This document shows positions 56,339 through 63,489 of a stretch of 64,000 nt of DNA, one piece after another. Both the position numbers and the translations under genes were made by a program. The stretch comes from Vibrio sp. UCD-FRSSP16_30. GTDB taxonomy: Bacteria; Pseudomonadota; Gammaproteobacteria; Enterobacterales; Vibrionaceae. Position 1 is the stretch's first letter. Every line of letters starts with the position of its first letter. The stretch spans positions 62,001-126,000 of the forward strand of contig NZ_LZFW01000057.1 in NCBI RefSeq assembly GCF_001676025.1. The letters run 5' to 3'. The notes under the pieces were generated by a model. That model was not told where the DNA came from and made no database searches. It saw nothing but the letters and a program-made list of their open reading frames with translations.

Positions 56339-57769
56339 GTGGCGACTGGAAATGCAGCATCAGCCCCTCGTGATAACTGGGGTTCAAAACTTGGATTTGT
56401 AATGGCAGCAGCTGGATCGGCTGTTGGACTTGGTAATATTTGGAAGTTTCCTTATACCGCAGGTGAAAACGGCGGTGGAGCATTTGTACTGATCTATCTC
56501 GCGTTTGTGATTGTGATTGGCTTTAGCGTAATGCTTACCGAATTTGCCATTGGTCGCCATACGAGTCGTTCAGTTGTGGGATCATTTAAATCAACAGATA
56601 AGCGCTGGAGCTTTGTTGGCATCATCGGCGTATTAAGTGGCCTACTTATCATGGGCTTTTACCCTGTTGTGGGTGGTTGGGCATTAGCGTATGTCCCTAA
56701 AATTGCCACAGGCTTACTGGATACGCCTGAAGCGATTGGTGATAGCTTTGGTGGCTTTATCTCCGATCCTGTGCAACCACTACTTTGGATGGCTGCTTAT
56801 TTAGTTTTAAATATTGTCATTGTCAGTAAAGGGATCTCTGGTGGTATCGAGAAAGCAGGTAAAATCCTGATGCCTCTGCTATTCATTATCCTTATCGTTG
56901 TCGCAGTAAAAGGCCTTTCATTACCTGGCGCTGGCGCAGGTCTTGAGTTCTTATTTAGCCCTGACTTCTCTAAAGTAGATAGCACCGTTGTACTTGCGGC
57001 TCTAGGGCAAGCGTTCTTCTCTCTATCATTGGGTATGGGCGCAATGATTACCTATGGTAGTTATCTGAAGAAAAAAGAGAACCTAATTCAAACCACCGGT
57101 ATGGTTGTCGGCATGGATACCGCTGTTGCGTTACTGGCTGGTATTGCCATGTTCCCTGCTATGTTTGCATTTAATATGGAACCTGCCGCAGGCCCTGGAC
57201 TAGTGTTTGTTGTGGTTCCGCAATTGTTTGCTGAGATGGGTCACGTCGGTCTTATCTTTGCTTTGATGTTCTTTGTTGGCCTAACGGTTGCCGCGTTAAC
57301 GTCTTCTGTTTCATTACTGGAAGTTGTGGTGTCTTACCTGATTGAAGAAAAAGGCATGAAGCGCGTTACCGCTGTACTTTCAGCAAGTGCAGTAATGGCT
57401 GTGATGTGTGTGTTTGCCTCCCTATCTTTAGGCGGCATCGGACCTAAGCTGTTTGATACTGGCATCTTTGACATCTTTGACTTGTTAACAGACAAAGTAT
57501 TCCTAGCGGTTGGCGGTATGTTTATCTGTATCTTTGCCGGCTGGCGTCTTAACCGTGTTGATTTAGAAAAAGAGCTGACCAACAATGGTGACGTTTCTTT
57601 CCCACTATTTGGCCTATGGTACAACCTAGTTAAATACGTCATTCCTGTTGCGGTTGCGGTTGTCGCATGTGCGGGCATTCTTAGTGGTTTTGAGAGTGGC
57701 AAAGGTCCAATCATGATTTTAGCACTGGCTATCATAGGATTGACTGCGCTGATTTCTAGAAAACTATAA
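56339..57769 (+). CDS. sodium-dependent transporter, NSS/SNF family
   Basis: A 476-residue inner-membrane transporter with about 12 helices and the LeuT fold. Helix 1 has WGSKLGFVMAAAGSAVGLGNIWKFPY with the conserved sodium and substrate loop G-x-x-V-G-L-G-N-x-W-x-F-P-Y; later AAFFSLSLGMGAMITYGSY and GLTVAALTSSVSLLE match TM6 and TM8. Family members take up amino acids or related amines with sodium. GTG 56339 has GGAG five bases upstream. A strong terminator follows. Confidence 0.93.
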   Translation: MATGNAASAPRDNWGSKLGFVMAAAGSAVGLGNIWKFPYTAGENGGGAFVLIYLAFVIVIGFSVMLTEFAIGRHTSRSVVGSFKSTDKRWSFVGIIGVLSGLLIMGFYPVVGGWALAYVPKIATGLLDTPEAIGDSFGGFISDPVQPLLWMAAYLVLNIVIVSKGISGGIEKAGKILMPLLFIILIVVAVKGLSLPGAGAGLEFLFSPDFSKVDSTVVLAALGQAFFSLSLGMGAMITYGSYLKKKENLIQTTGMVVGMDTAVALLAGIAMFPAMFAFNMEPAAGPGLVFVVVPQLFAEMGHVGLIFALMFFVGLTVAALTSSVSLLEVVVSYLIEEKGMKRVTAVLSASAVMAVMCVFASLSLGGIGPKLFDTGIFDIFDLLTDKVFLAVGGMFICIFAGWRLNRVDLEKELTNNGDVSFPLFGLWYNLVKYVIPVAVAVVACAGILSGFESGKGPIMILALAIIGLTALISRKL

Positions 57770-57788
57770 GGCTCAATCTATACCATCT

Positions 57789-57814
57789 AAGAGACCCAAT
57801 TGGGTCTCTTTTTT
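57789..57814 (+). terminator. terminator of the NSS transporter gene
   Basis: A perfect palindrome of AAGAGACCCA and TGGGTCTCTT separated by AT, followed by four further T residues. It lies about 20 bases past the stop codon. Confidence 0.9.
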
Positions 57815-58187
57815 ACAGCCTTAAAATACCAACACAGGTGACTTCTGAAATAAATCTGGAAAGGTTTGTATGATAAAGCTTGCGAGCCTTTTCCAAAAAA
57901 ATAGTGATTTTTAGCTATTTTTCCTAAATCTTAAACTTTTGTTATCAGTTTCCAGAAATTCAGTCACTCCTTAAACGCGTGCTTTCAGAAAGTGGAGGGG
58001 TTGATGCCATGTAGGATTAAACTCACATTTGCCCCGAAGTGAGTCAGAGCTAGGTTGAAGTTGAATGAAAGGGGCGCAAATTAACTTAAATTTCCTCATG
58101 CAAAGAACTCTGACCAAGTGGCTAAAATTTCCAGTCCATTAAAATCCTCGCATACTCATATGTCATCGAATTTTTTCTAAAAATTTG
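57815..58187. other. non-coding gap left of the second cassette patch
   Basis: About 370 bp, AT-rich. I see no gene, RNA or repeat that I can support. It marks the transition from core genes to accessory sequence. Confidence 0.4.
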
Positions 58188-58364
58188 TTAGCTATATTCA
58201 ACTTCTACTGCTGTATCTTTATACAGTTTATTGGGGTTGAAATCGATTTGAGTATGACAAATGGCTTGTTTTGTCGAGGGCTCAGTCTTGTTTATTTGAT
58301 AGAAGTTTATATAAGTTACTGTTAATAATATAGTTAATACTGTTCTTCTTGAGATAATAGGCAT
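58188..58364 (-). CDS. small hydrophobic protein of unknown function, paired with attC-like element
   Basis: A 58-residue protein from ATG 58364: a basic start MPIISRRTVL, one hydrophobic helix (about residues 8-24), then a polar tail with KTEPSTKQAICHTQIDFNPN. The related copy at 36042-36329 continues about 40 residues further, so this one may be truncated at its 3' end. The frame is open further upstream to 58478, but that part lies inside the inverted repeat and is not supported. No family is recognised. It points away from the cassette gene at 58552. Confidence 0.45.
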   Translation of the reverse strand: MPIISRRTVLTILLTVTYINFYQINKTEPSTKQAICHTQIDFNPNKLYKDTAVEVEYS

Positions 58365-58517
58365 TATTAAAAATATGATAACACGCACGCTCGTTTTTAC
58401 GTAAAGACAGAACTCAAAGTGTGATATATATGCATTATATTTCATTGATTTATGGTAGTTTGAATGAAAGATAGGCAAGCAGAAAAACGAGCAGGCCTGT
58501 TATTAATAATGTTAGGT
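58362..58517 (+). repeat. attC-like long inverted repeat, copy B
   Basis: About 150 bp, matching 35890-36044 in reverse orientation. Arms: CATTATTAA plus TAACA..GCTCGTTTTT on the left, AAAAACGAGC..TGTTA plus TTAATAATG on the right. The right end runs into GTTAGGT (58511-58517), a perfect GTTRRRY core box, and the cassette gene starts 35 bases later. Confidence 0.7.
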
Positions 58518-58551
58518 GTCAGTGTGCATCATCAATTAAATTTGGATAAAT

Positions 58552-59010
58552 ATGTTTGGTAAAAAACAACAAAAAGAAGAGAGCAGCTTAAGTCTCAAAG
58601 ACTATATATCTAATGTTGTCGCTGAAATTGGCGAAGGGGCTTACTTGGCTAACGAGGCTTTGCAAGAAAATGGTCATGGAAGCGTGTACCTTGATAATCT
58701 AACAACGCGAGGTCAAGACCTAATTCATGTTGGTTTGCTTAAGTCCGATACTCAAGATGAGAAATCAAAGCCAATAATTGCGGTTCAGTTTGATGTCACA
58801 GTAGCAGTGCAGGACGGTAGCTCTCATAGCTCGCAAACTAAAGCAGGGGCAAGCGCAAAAGTTTTAAGTGTAATCAACTTTGATGGATCAATAGATGCAG
58901 GCTCTTCAAGTACAAATCAAACAAATTCAACTCAGAAGTTAAAATTTACAATTCCTATTGCTTTGGAGTTGGGTAATACACCTAACAAGGCATTAAAGGC
59001 GGATTCGTAA
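58552..59010 (+). CDS. gene-cassette protein of unknown function
   Basis: A 152-residue soluble protein: an N-terminal helical part (SLKDYISNVVAEIGEGAYLANEALQENG, residues 14-41) and a C-terminal beta-rich part with alternating hydrophobics, ending KLKFTIPIALELG. The last nine residues (PNKALKADS) are encoded by the attC site itself, a common feature of cassette genes. GGAT lies upstream of ATG 58552. A Ser/Asn-rich linker (about 118-130) interrupts the beta part. I do not recognise the family. It shares the patch with the TIR-fusion gene, from which an insertion sequence now separates it. Confidence 0.75.
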   Translation: MFGKKQQKEESSLSLKDYISNVVAEIGEGAYLANEALQENGHGSVYLDNLTTRGQDLIHVGLLKSDTQDEKSKPIIAVQFDVTVAVQDGSSHSSQTKAGASAKVLSVINFDGSIDAGSSSTNQTNSTQKLKFTIPIALELGNTPNKALKADS

Positions 59011-59080
59011 TAGTAGGCTCGGTTCCGCTTCGCTACACATTTTAGCCTACTATTACTCACCGCTTAACGCGGCGTTGATA
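58980..59080 (+). other. attC-like recombination site (101 bp)
   Basis: Begins ACCTAAC (perfect RYYYAAC) and ends GTTGATA (GTT conserved, rest degenerate). Arms AACAAGGCATTAAAGGCGG and CCGCTTAACGCGGCGTT are complementary with a few extrahelical bases; an inner stem TAGTAGGCT/AGCCTACTA is perfect. The IS110-type element joins directly at its end. Confidence 0.85.
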
Positions 59081-59085
59081 TGCCC

Positions 59086-59379
59086 CATACTGTCAATTAA
59101 AACATAGAAGTTTCTGCTCCCACGTTTCAGAGCCTTTAGTGTTTTCAGTGATAGTGTTAACGCATAGATGAAACAAGTAATTTCGTCGGTTCTCATGCTG
59201 ATATTCGTGGATTACTCATTATTTTATGAGCAGCGCCTACCTTACTTATTCCGTCGTGGCACCTGTCTTCAGTCTATGCTCGTGGTTCAATAAAGCTTGC
59301 GCTCTATTGCCATCCTAACGCCGTCGGTAGTTGTGCCACACCCGATGTTTCATCCAACGCGCTAACACTAATTCTTTTC
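59086..59379 (-). ncRNA. candidate bridge-RNA region of the IS110-family element
   Basis: About 290 non-coding bases lie between the transposase stop and the element end. In IS110-family elements a structured bridge RNA that pairs with target and donor DNA comes from a non-coding end; in the IS1111 subgroup this is the downstream end. No fold was computed, so this is positional inference only. Confidence 0.3.
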
Positions 59380-60534
59380 TCATGCAGGCAGCCTTGCAAT
59401 GCGAGTTTTAGGATCCACATTGCTGATCACTACTTCTCGTGCGATTGCCCAAATGTAAGCAATCATCTCACGAGCGATGGCCGCAACAACGACATTTCGA
59501 TGCTTACCTTTTTGAAGTAACCGTTGATAACGGCGACACAATCGTTGTTGAGCCTGCCAAGCAATATCAACAATTTCTTTAGGTAACCCTTCTTGCCTAA
59601 GTTGCAATTCCACGGAGATATTGGCTTTATGTTTGTAGGTATGAGCTCCTTCCACTAATAGGCGTCTTGCTCGACTATTCCCACACTTTGTTAAACTGCC
59701 TCGCCGTGTCTTATTACCACTGGAGTTTTCAGTTGGCACCAGTCCGAGGTAGGCCATGAGTTTTCTTGGGTGGTCGAAGCGTCGTAAATCACCGAGCTCA
59801 GCGATAGTGCCAAGAGCGACTAATAGACGTACTCCACGCATAGCTTGAATCGCTTTCACTACTGGATAATAGCGCCAGTTTTTCACCTGATGGAGTAACT
59901 CATTGTCGAGTCGTTGTAATCGTTGCATTCGCTCGCTGATGGTAATAATCATCTCTTGCAGAACGATTTGTTGACTATGGTGAGGCAAGATGAGGTCAGT
60001 CAGCCACCGTAGATGTTTTTTGGACCAATTATCTTTCACCACTGCTTGAATATTGTTTCTTAGGAGGAAGCCTTTGAGTTGAAACTTGGCATCCTTGAGG
60101 TCTTTCATCGCAGTTTCTCTGGCTCGAGATAAATCTCGAATGGCTTCGTCTTCAGATTCAGGAACATAAATAGGTGTGAGCTCTTCTGCCTTAAAAAGCT
60201 TGGCAAGTTTTGCTGCATCTCGTTTGTCGGTTTTAACACGGTCACCTGGTTTTTTAGGTATGAGTGATGGGGCGATTACATAACAACAATGTCCCAAACT
60301 CGTTAGCAAACGATAGGTCCAATAACCGCACGGCCCAGCTTCATAAATGAAATGGAGCGTGGCTTTTTGAAATTTAGACTGCAATTGTTGTGCGAGTTTT
60401 ATTAACGCGGATTTATTTGACTTTATCCGCCCTAGATCTTGAGGGTTAGCCCCTCGATGGTCTTGTAAAACAGCGACTTGGATAAAAGACTTGTGTGTAT
60501 CTAAGCCAATGAAAATTATGTTATTGTTATTCAT
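59380..60534 (-). CDS. IS110 family transposase
   Basis: A 384-residue DEDD recombinase. The RuvC-like N-terminal domain shows Asp12 (GLDTHK), Glu65 (IYEAGPCGYW), Asp103 and Asp106 (KTDKRDAAKLA). The C-terminal Transposase_20 region carries PRKLMAYLGLVPTENSSGNKTRRGSLTKCGNSRARRLLVE with the conserved Ser. All are intact, so it may be active. ATG 60534 is the start. A strong inverted repeat (60537-60548 with 60602-60613, GCTAGCCTCCAG) lies just upstream and may carry regulatory or end functions. Confidence 0.95.
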   Translation of the reverse strand: MNNNNIIFIGLDTHKSFIQVAVLQDHRGANPQDLGRIKSNKSALIKLAQQLQSKFQKATLHFIYEAGPCGYWTYRLLTSLGHCCYVIAPSLIPKKPGDRVKTDKRDAAKLAKLFKAEELTPIYVPESEDEAIRDLSRARETAMKDLKDAKFQLKGFLLRNNIQAVVKDNWSKKHLRWLTDLILPHHSQQIVLQEMIITISERMQRLQRLDNELLHQVKNWRYYPVVKAIQAMRGVRLLVALGTIAELGDLRRFDHPRKLMAYLGLVPTENSSGNKTRRGSLTKCGNSRARRLLVEGAHTYKHKANISVELQLRQEGLPKEIVDIAWQAQQRLCRRYQRLLQKGKHRNVVVAAIAREMIAYIWAIAREVVISNVDPKTRIARLPA

Positions 60535-60536
60535 GC

Positions 60537-60613
60537 TAGCCTCCAGCTTAGTTGTTTGAACACACTAATTATGGCACTGGCTTTTAGCTAACCCACACAA
60601 CTGGAGGCTAGCA
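60537..60613. promoter_or_regulatory. long hairpin upstream of the IS110 transposase
   Basis: GCTAGCCTCCAG (about 60537-60548) and CTGGAGGCTAGC (about 60602-60613) are perfect 12-base inverted arms, extended by GTTGT/ACAAC-type pairing. It sits between the transposase start and the right end of the element. It could be a subterminal repeat or structured RNA; the matching arm at the other end was not found. Confidence 0.45.
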
Positions 60614-60678
60614 CCTTGTGGGGGTCATTATGTCTATATGCCCGAATTTAACTGAAGTACAGAAATTAGGAAGTTTTG

Positions 60679-61500
60679 ATGGTTAATTACGTTTCAGTAA
60701 AAGTACTAGCAGAAGAAATCGGTACACCTGTAGAACGATTACTAGATCAGTTATCTTCAGCTGGTCTGAGTCACTCATCGGAAAATGATGAAGTTAGCGA
60801 TGAAGATAAGAGGGTATTGCTGGCTTTTTTACGTTCTGAGTTTGATAGTTCATCAAAACCATCGGCAAGACTCAATCTGCAAAGAAAGAAACGATCTACA
60901 CTCACAATCAATAATCCGAATGACAAGTCAGGTCAAATTGAAGTACGGAAGAAACGTACTTACGTGAAGCGAGGACGGATTGACGAAAATGTTGAAAAAA
61001 CTGATGAAATCACACACCAGCCACCAAAAGTCTTTATCTCATATTCTTGGGATAATGAAGCTCACAAAAAGTGGGTTGCTCAATTTGCAACGGAACTAAG
61101 ACAAAGCGGTGTTGATGCTTTTATTGATGATTGGTATCTACGACCTGGAGATCCAATTACGGAATTTATGGAGAAGTCGATTTCAACCTCAGATTTTGTA
61201 CTTATCGTATGCACTGAAAAGTACAAAGAAAAGTCAGATAGCCGTTCTGGTGGAGTGGGTTATGAAGAGTCAATTATAAGTAGTGATTTGTTTCAAAATA
61301 CAAATCATAGAAAGTATATTCCTATAATTGCAAAGAATTCGAACGGAAAAAATATCCCCTTAGCTCTTCACTCAAAAGTTTATATCGATTTATCATCTGA
61401 AGAGCACTACTTACAATCTTTCCAAAAATTATTGTTGGCACTATTTGGAAAAATGCCAGAGTTACCCCCTATCGGTAGTCCGCCCACTCATTTACTGTAA
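60679..61500 (+). CDS. IF2 N-terminal-like module fused to a TIR/SEFIR domain
   Basis: A 273-residue protein, ATG 60679 with AGGAAG upstream. Residues 5-53 match the N-terminal domain of translation initiation factor IF2 (VSVKVLAEEIGTPVERLL...AG, then VSDEDKRVLLAFL). Residues 64-98 match the following IF2-associated basic segment: RLNLQRKKRSTLTI and QIEVRKKRTYVKR, nearly the E. coli wording QIEVRKKRTFVKR. A short linker leads to a TIR/SEFIR domain at about 116-257: KVFISYSWDNEAHKKWV, DAFIDDWYLRPGD, and GGVGYEESIIS with Glu196/197 as catalytic candidates for NAD cleavage. Length and start are sound and nothing is truncated. The IF2 GTPase is absent. Known bacterial TIR effectors deplete NAD during phage defence; a sensor or decoy role for the IF2 part is my inference. 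Confidence 0.85.
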   Translation: MVNYVSVKVLAEEIGTPVERLLDQLSSAGLSHSSENDEVSDEDKRVLLAFLRSEFDSSSKPSARLNLQRKKRSTLTINNPNDKSGQIEVRKKRTYVKRGRIDENVEKTDEITHQPPKVFISYSWDNEAHKKWVAQFATELRQSGVDAFIDDWYLRPGDPITEFMEKSISTSDFVLIVCTEKYKEKSDSRSGGVGYEESIISSDLFQNTNHRKYIPIIAKNSNGKNIPLALHSKVYIDLSSEEHYLQSFQKLLLALFGKMPELPPIGSPPTHLL

Positions 61501-61505
61501 TGTTT

Positions 61506-61569
61506 AGACTGGCGTGTAAGCCCAGTTAACTTTGAAAAACAATATGTCGCTTAATGCGGTGTCCAGTCT
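61506..61569. repeat. imperfect long hairpin after the TIR-fusion gene
   Basis: AGACTGG (61506-61512) and CCAGTCT (61563-61569) pair, with inner GTAAGC/GCTTAA complementarity. It contains CGCTTAATGCGGTGT, which resembles the right arm of the 58980-59080 attC, but lacks the AAC/GTT boxes. It could be a decayed cassette end or a terminator. Confidence 0.4.
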
Positions 61570-61804
61570 GACTGGAGCAGATCAGGTCAAATCGAACCAC
61601 TGATTTTGTCAGACTGAGTATGAACCAGTACATATAAAGTTAGATAAATGACTTCTAGCCCTCGTTGTATAAGGGGTTTCTAACTTTAAGTTAAGTGTGT
61701 TTTTTTATGTCTAATTCCTGCCCGATTACTGCGTCATACCAATCTAAAATAAAACAGTTCAACAAAACATTTGCGGGGCTGACAAAATTTGTTACTTTAA
61801 GCAG
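61570..61804. other. leader region upstream of the FMN riboswitch
   Basis: About 235 bp without a gene. It should contain the promoter of the riboswitch-controlled transporter; I cannot point to convincing boxes. Confidence 0.35.
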
Positions 61805-61965
61805 ACTTCAGGGCGGGGCGAAACTCCCCACCGGTGGTAAAAGCCTAGCTTGAGCCCACGAGCGCCTTAGTTTCTTCTTGTAGTTTTTTGACTATCCGTT
61901 GAATTAAGGGACAGCAGATCTGGTGTAAATCCAGAGCCGACGGTTATAGTCCGGATGAAAGAAGT
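61805..61965 (+). promoter_or_regulatory. FMN riboswitch (RFN element)
   Basis: The conserved RFN blocks appear in order: TTCAGGGCGGGGCGAAACTCC, CCACCGGTGGTA, AGCCCACGAGCG, GGACAGCAGATCTGGTG, AAATCCAGAGCCGACGG, AGTCCGGATGAAAGAAG. ACTTC at 61805 pairs with GAAGT at 61961 to close P1. It binds FMN and usually lowers expression of riboflavin synthesis or uptake genes. The regulated gene here is the EamA transporter 229 bases downstream. Confidence 0.96.
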
Positions 61966-61984
61966 GACAATTGATTCTCATATT

Positions 61985-62016
61985 CACCAATTTGCTAACT
62001 CGCTATTGGTGCTTTT
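61985..62016 (+). terminator. possible expression-platform hairpin of the FMN riboswitch
   Basis: CACCAAT and ATTGGTG form a 7-bp stem with a 13-base loop, followed by CTTTTGTG, about 20 bases past the aptamer. It may be the terminator arm formed when FMN is bound; the T run is short. A second small hairpin (AGGCAA/TTGCCT near 62037-62052) follows. Confidence 0.4.
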
Positions 62017-62193
62017 GTGTTTGCGCTAAATCACAGGCAATATTTGCCTTAACCCACACTATATTCTTAGTGAGGTTTAGTGGTTGGCGCTACAAATTGC
62101 CTTACCTCTTACGCTCTGTTCACGTTTACATAAATCACATCACGCTGCTAACGATTGTCGTTAGTTTTGTTTGATCTGAATTTGGAGATCCTC

Positions 62194-63123
62194 GTGGCAG
62201 GTATTATTTTTGTTATGATTGCAGCGGGCCTTTGGGCTGCTGATACCCTATTTCGTTATCCTCTATTAGAGACTAATAACACCTTACAAATCGTGTTCTT
62301 TGAGCACATCGTTTTGGTGGTCATTATCGCTCTATTACAAATCCTCGTTCCTCGTTGGCGATTTGCTTATATCAAAGGTTCACTGTTTGCCTTTATCTTA
62401 ATTGGTGTGTTTGGCTCTGCTATTGGTACGCTTGCGTTCACTAAAGCCTTTACTTTAATGAACCCCACCATAGTGATCTTATTACAAAAGCTGCAACCTA
62501 TCGTCGCCATCTCTTTATCGGTTATTTTGCTAAAAGAAAAACTGCAAAAGCACTTTTTGCTGTGGGCAAGTATTAGCTTGTTAGGCAGTATTATTATGAT
62601 TGCGCCGGACATTATCGAACTTTGGTCAAAAGAGTCGGTTTGGCATTATGACCCTAAGCTTATCGCAATTTTACTGGGCTACGCTTCAGCATTATTGGCT
62701 GTCGTGGCGTGGGGAGCGTCCACTGTTTATGGGCGTAAACTGACCATGATGGGCTACAACTCAATGCAGATTATGTCGGGTCGATTCACTTTAGCTTTAG
62801 TGGCATTAACGGTTGTAATGCTGTGGCAAAAGCAACCCTTCACCCTTTCCGACGGCAGTTTTATCAATCTGTTTTATATGGTGATGCTATCGGGGCTACT
62901 CGGTATGTTTATCTATTATAAGGGACTTGAAAAAATACCCGCTCGATATGGCACGATTGCCGAGCTATTTTTCCCTGTTTCAGCTGTCGCAATTAACTGG
63001 TTTGCTTTTGATGCAACGCTAACCCCGTTGCAAATTATTGGCGCTGCATTGCTTGTTGGCGGCGCACTAATGATCAGTCGTGAGCCTAAGCAATCTGTAC
63101 AAAATGAGCTTGTGGCAGCCTAG
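62194..63123 (+). CDS. ribN: EamA/DMT-family transporter under FMN riboswitch, probable riboflavin importer
   Basis: A 309-residue inner-membrane protein with ten predicted helices in two EamA halves. GTG 62194 has TTTGGAG six bases upstream; a longer frame from 62155 lacks support. The first half ends near IVILLQKLQPIVAISLSVILLKEKL, the repeated EamA signature, and the second near FFPVSAVAINWFAFDATLTPLQIIGAALLVGGALM. Its position after an FMN riboswitch fits the RibN type of riboflavin importer described in Proteobacteria including Vibrio. The substrate is inferred from that control and was not shown by sequence alone. The 229-base leader holds no real gene. Confidence 0.75.
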   Translation: MAGIIFVMIAAGLWAADTLFRYPLLETNNTLQIVFFEHIVLVVIIALLQILVPRWRFAYIKGSLFAFILIGVFGSAIGTLAFTKAFTLMNPTIVILLQKLQPIVAISLSVILLKEKLQKHFLLWASISLLGSIIMIAPDIIELWSKESVWHYDPKLIAILLGYASALLAVVAWGASTVYGRKLTMMGYNSMQIMSGRFTLALVALTVVMLWQKQPFTLSDGSFINLFYMVMLSGLLGMFIYYKGLEKIPARYGTIAELFFPVSAVAINWFAFDATLTPLQIIGAALLVGGALMISREPKQSVQNELVAA

Positions 63124-63178
63124 TGTTAATAGCAGTTGGGAAATACCAATCGTAGTAAGTAATACCGTATTTTTAGAT

Positions 63179-63217
63179 AAAAAAAAGCTAGGCGACTGCA
63201 AGCAGATGCGCCTAGCT
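63179..63217 (-). terminator. terminator of the feo operon
   Basis: AGCTAGGCG and CGCCTAGCT form a 9-bp stem with a 14-base loop, followed on the minus strand by an eight-T run. It lies about 30 bases past feoC and ends the operon. Confidence 0.9.
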
Positions 63218-63245
63218 GACTGGAAATAGTCACTCAATAATGAGC

Positions 63246-63467
63246 TTACATTTGAACGTTTAAGCTAATTCCCTGATTGAGAGTGTAGCGTACGCCCTTC
63301 TCTATTCCTTTAATGGTATCGTGCATACGAGACACTTTACCTTTATTAATCCATACCTGAAGCATGGCATCAACACCGTCTTCTGATAGACCAAAGTGAT
63401 TGGCTAATACTGCTCTCTCACTGGTGCCATGCTGTTCAAGGTAGGCTTTTAATTCTTGTAAAATCAT
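63246..63467 (-). CDS. feoC: FeoC-type ferrous iron transport protein
   Basis: A 73-residue winged-helix protein, last gene of the Feo operon. The start MILQELKAYLEQHGTSERAVLANHFGLSEDGVDAMLQVWINKGKV matches FeoC. It has no cysteines at all, so it cannot hold the Fe-S cluster proposed for enterobacterial FeoC; vibrio FeoC proteins commonly lack them and instead support the FeoABC complex. GGAG lies six bases before ATG 63467. It follows feoB by 22 bases. Confidence 0.88.
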   Translation of the reverse strand: MILQELKAYLEQHGTSERAVLANHFGLSEDGVDAMLQVWINKGKVSRMHDTIKGIEKGVRYTLNQGISLNVQM

Positions 63468-63489
63468 CTTTTACTCCTGCCCTAATCTA

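Larger units (their letters stand above)
59078..60643 (-). mobile_element. IS110-family insertion sequence, about 1.56 kb
   Basis: ATATGCCC occurs at 59078-59085 and at 60636-60643, 1,558 bp apart, bracketing the transposase and its non-coding ends. The size is normal for the family. The left junction is four bases past the GTT of the attC, so the element abuts or interrupts the cassette end. The longer non-coding end is downstream of the transposase, as in the IS1111 subgroup. Confidence 0.7.

Noticed and set aside
61506..61569. A third attC site after the TIR-fusion gene
   Set aside because: The sequence partly resembles an attC right arm but lacks both AAC and GTT core boxes, so I list it only as a hairpin.
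61971..62174. 67-codon frame between the FMN riboswitch and the transporter
   Set aside because: No ribosome site, unusual composition, and it overlaps the likely expression platform.
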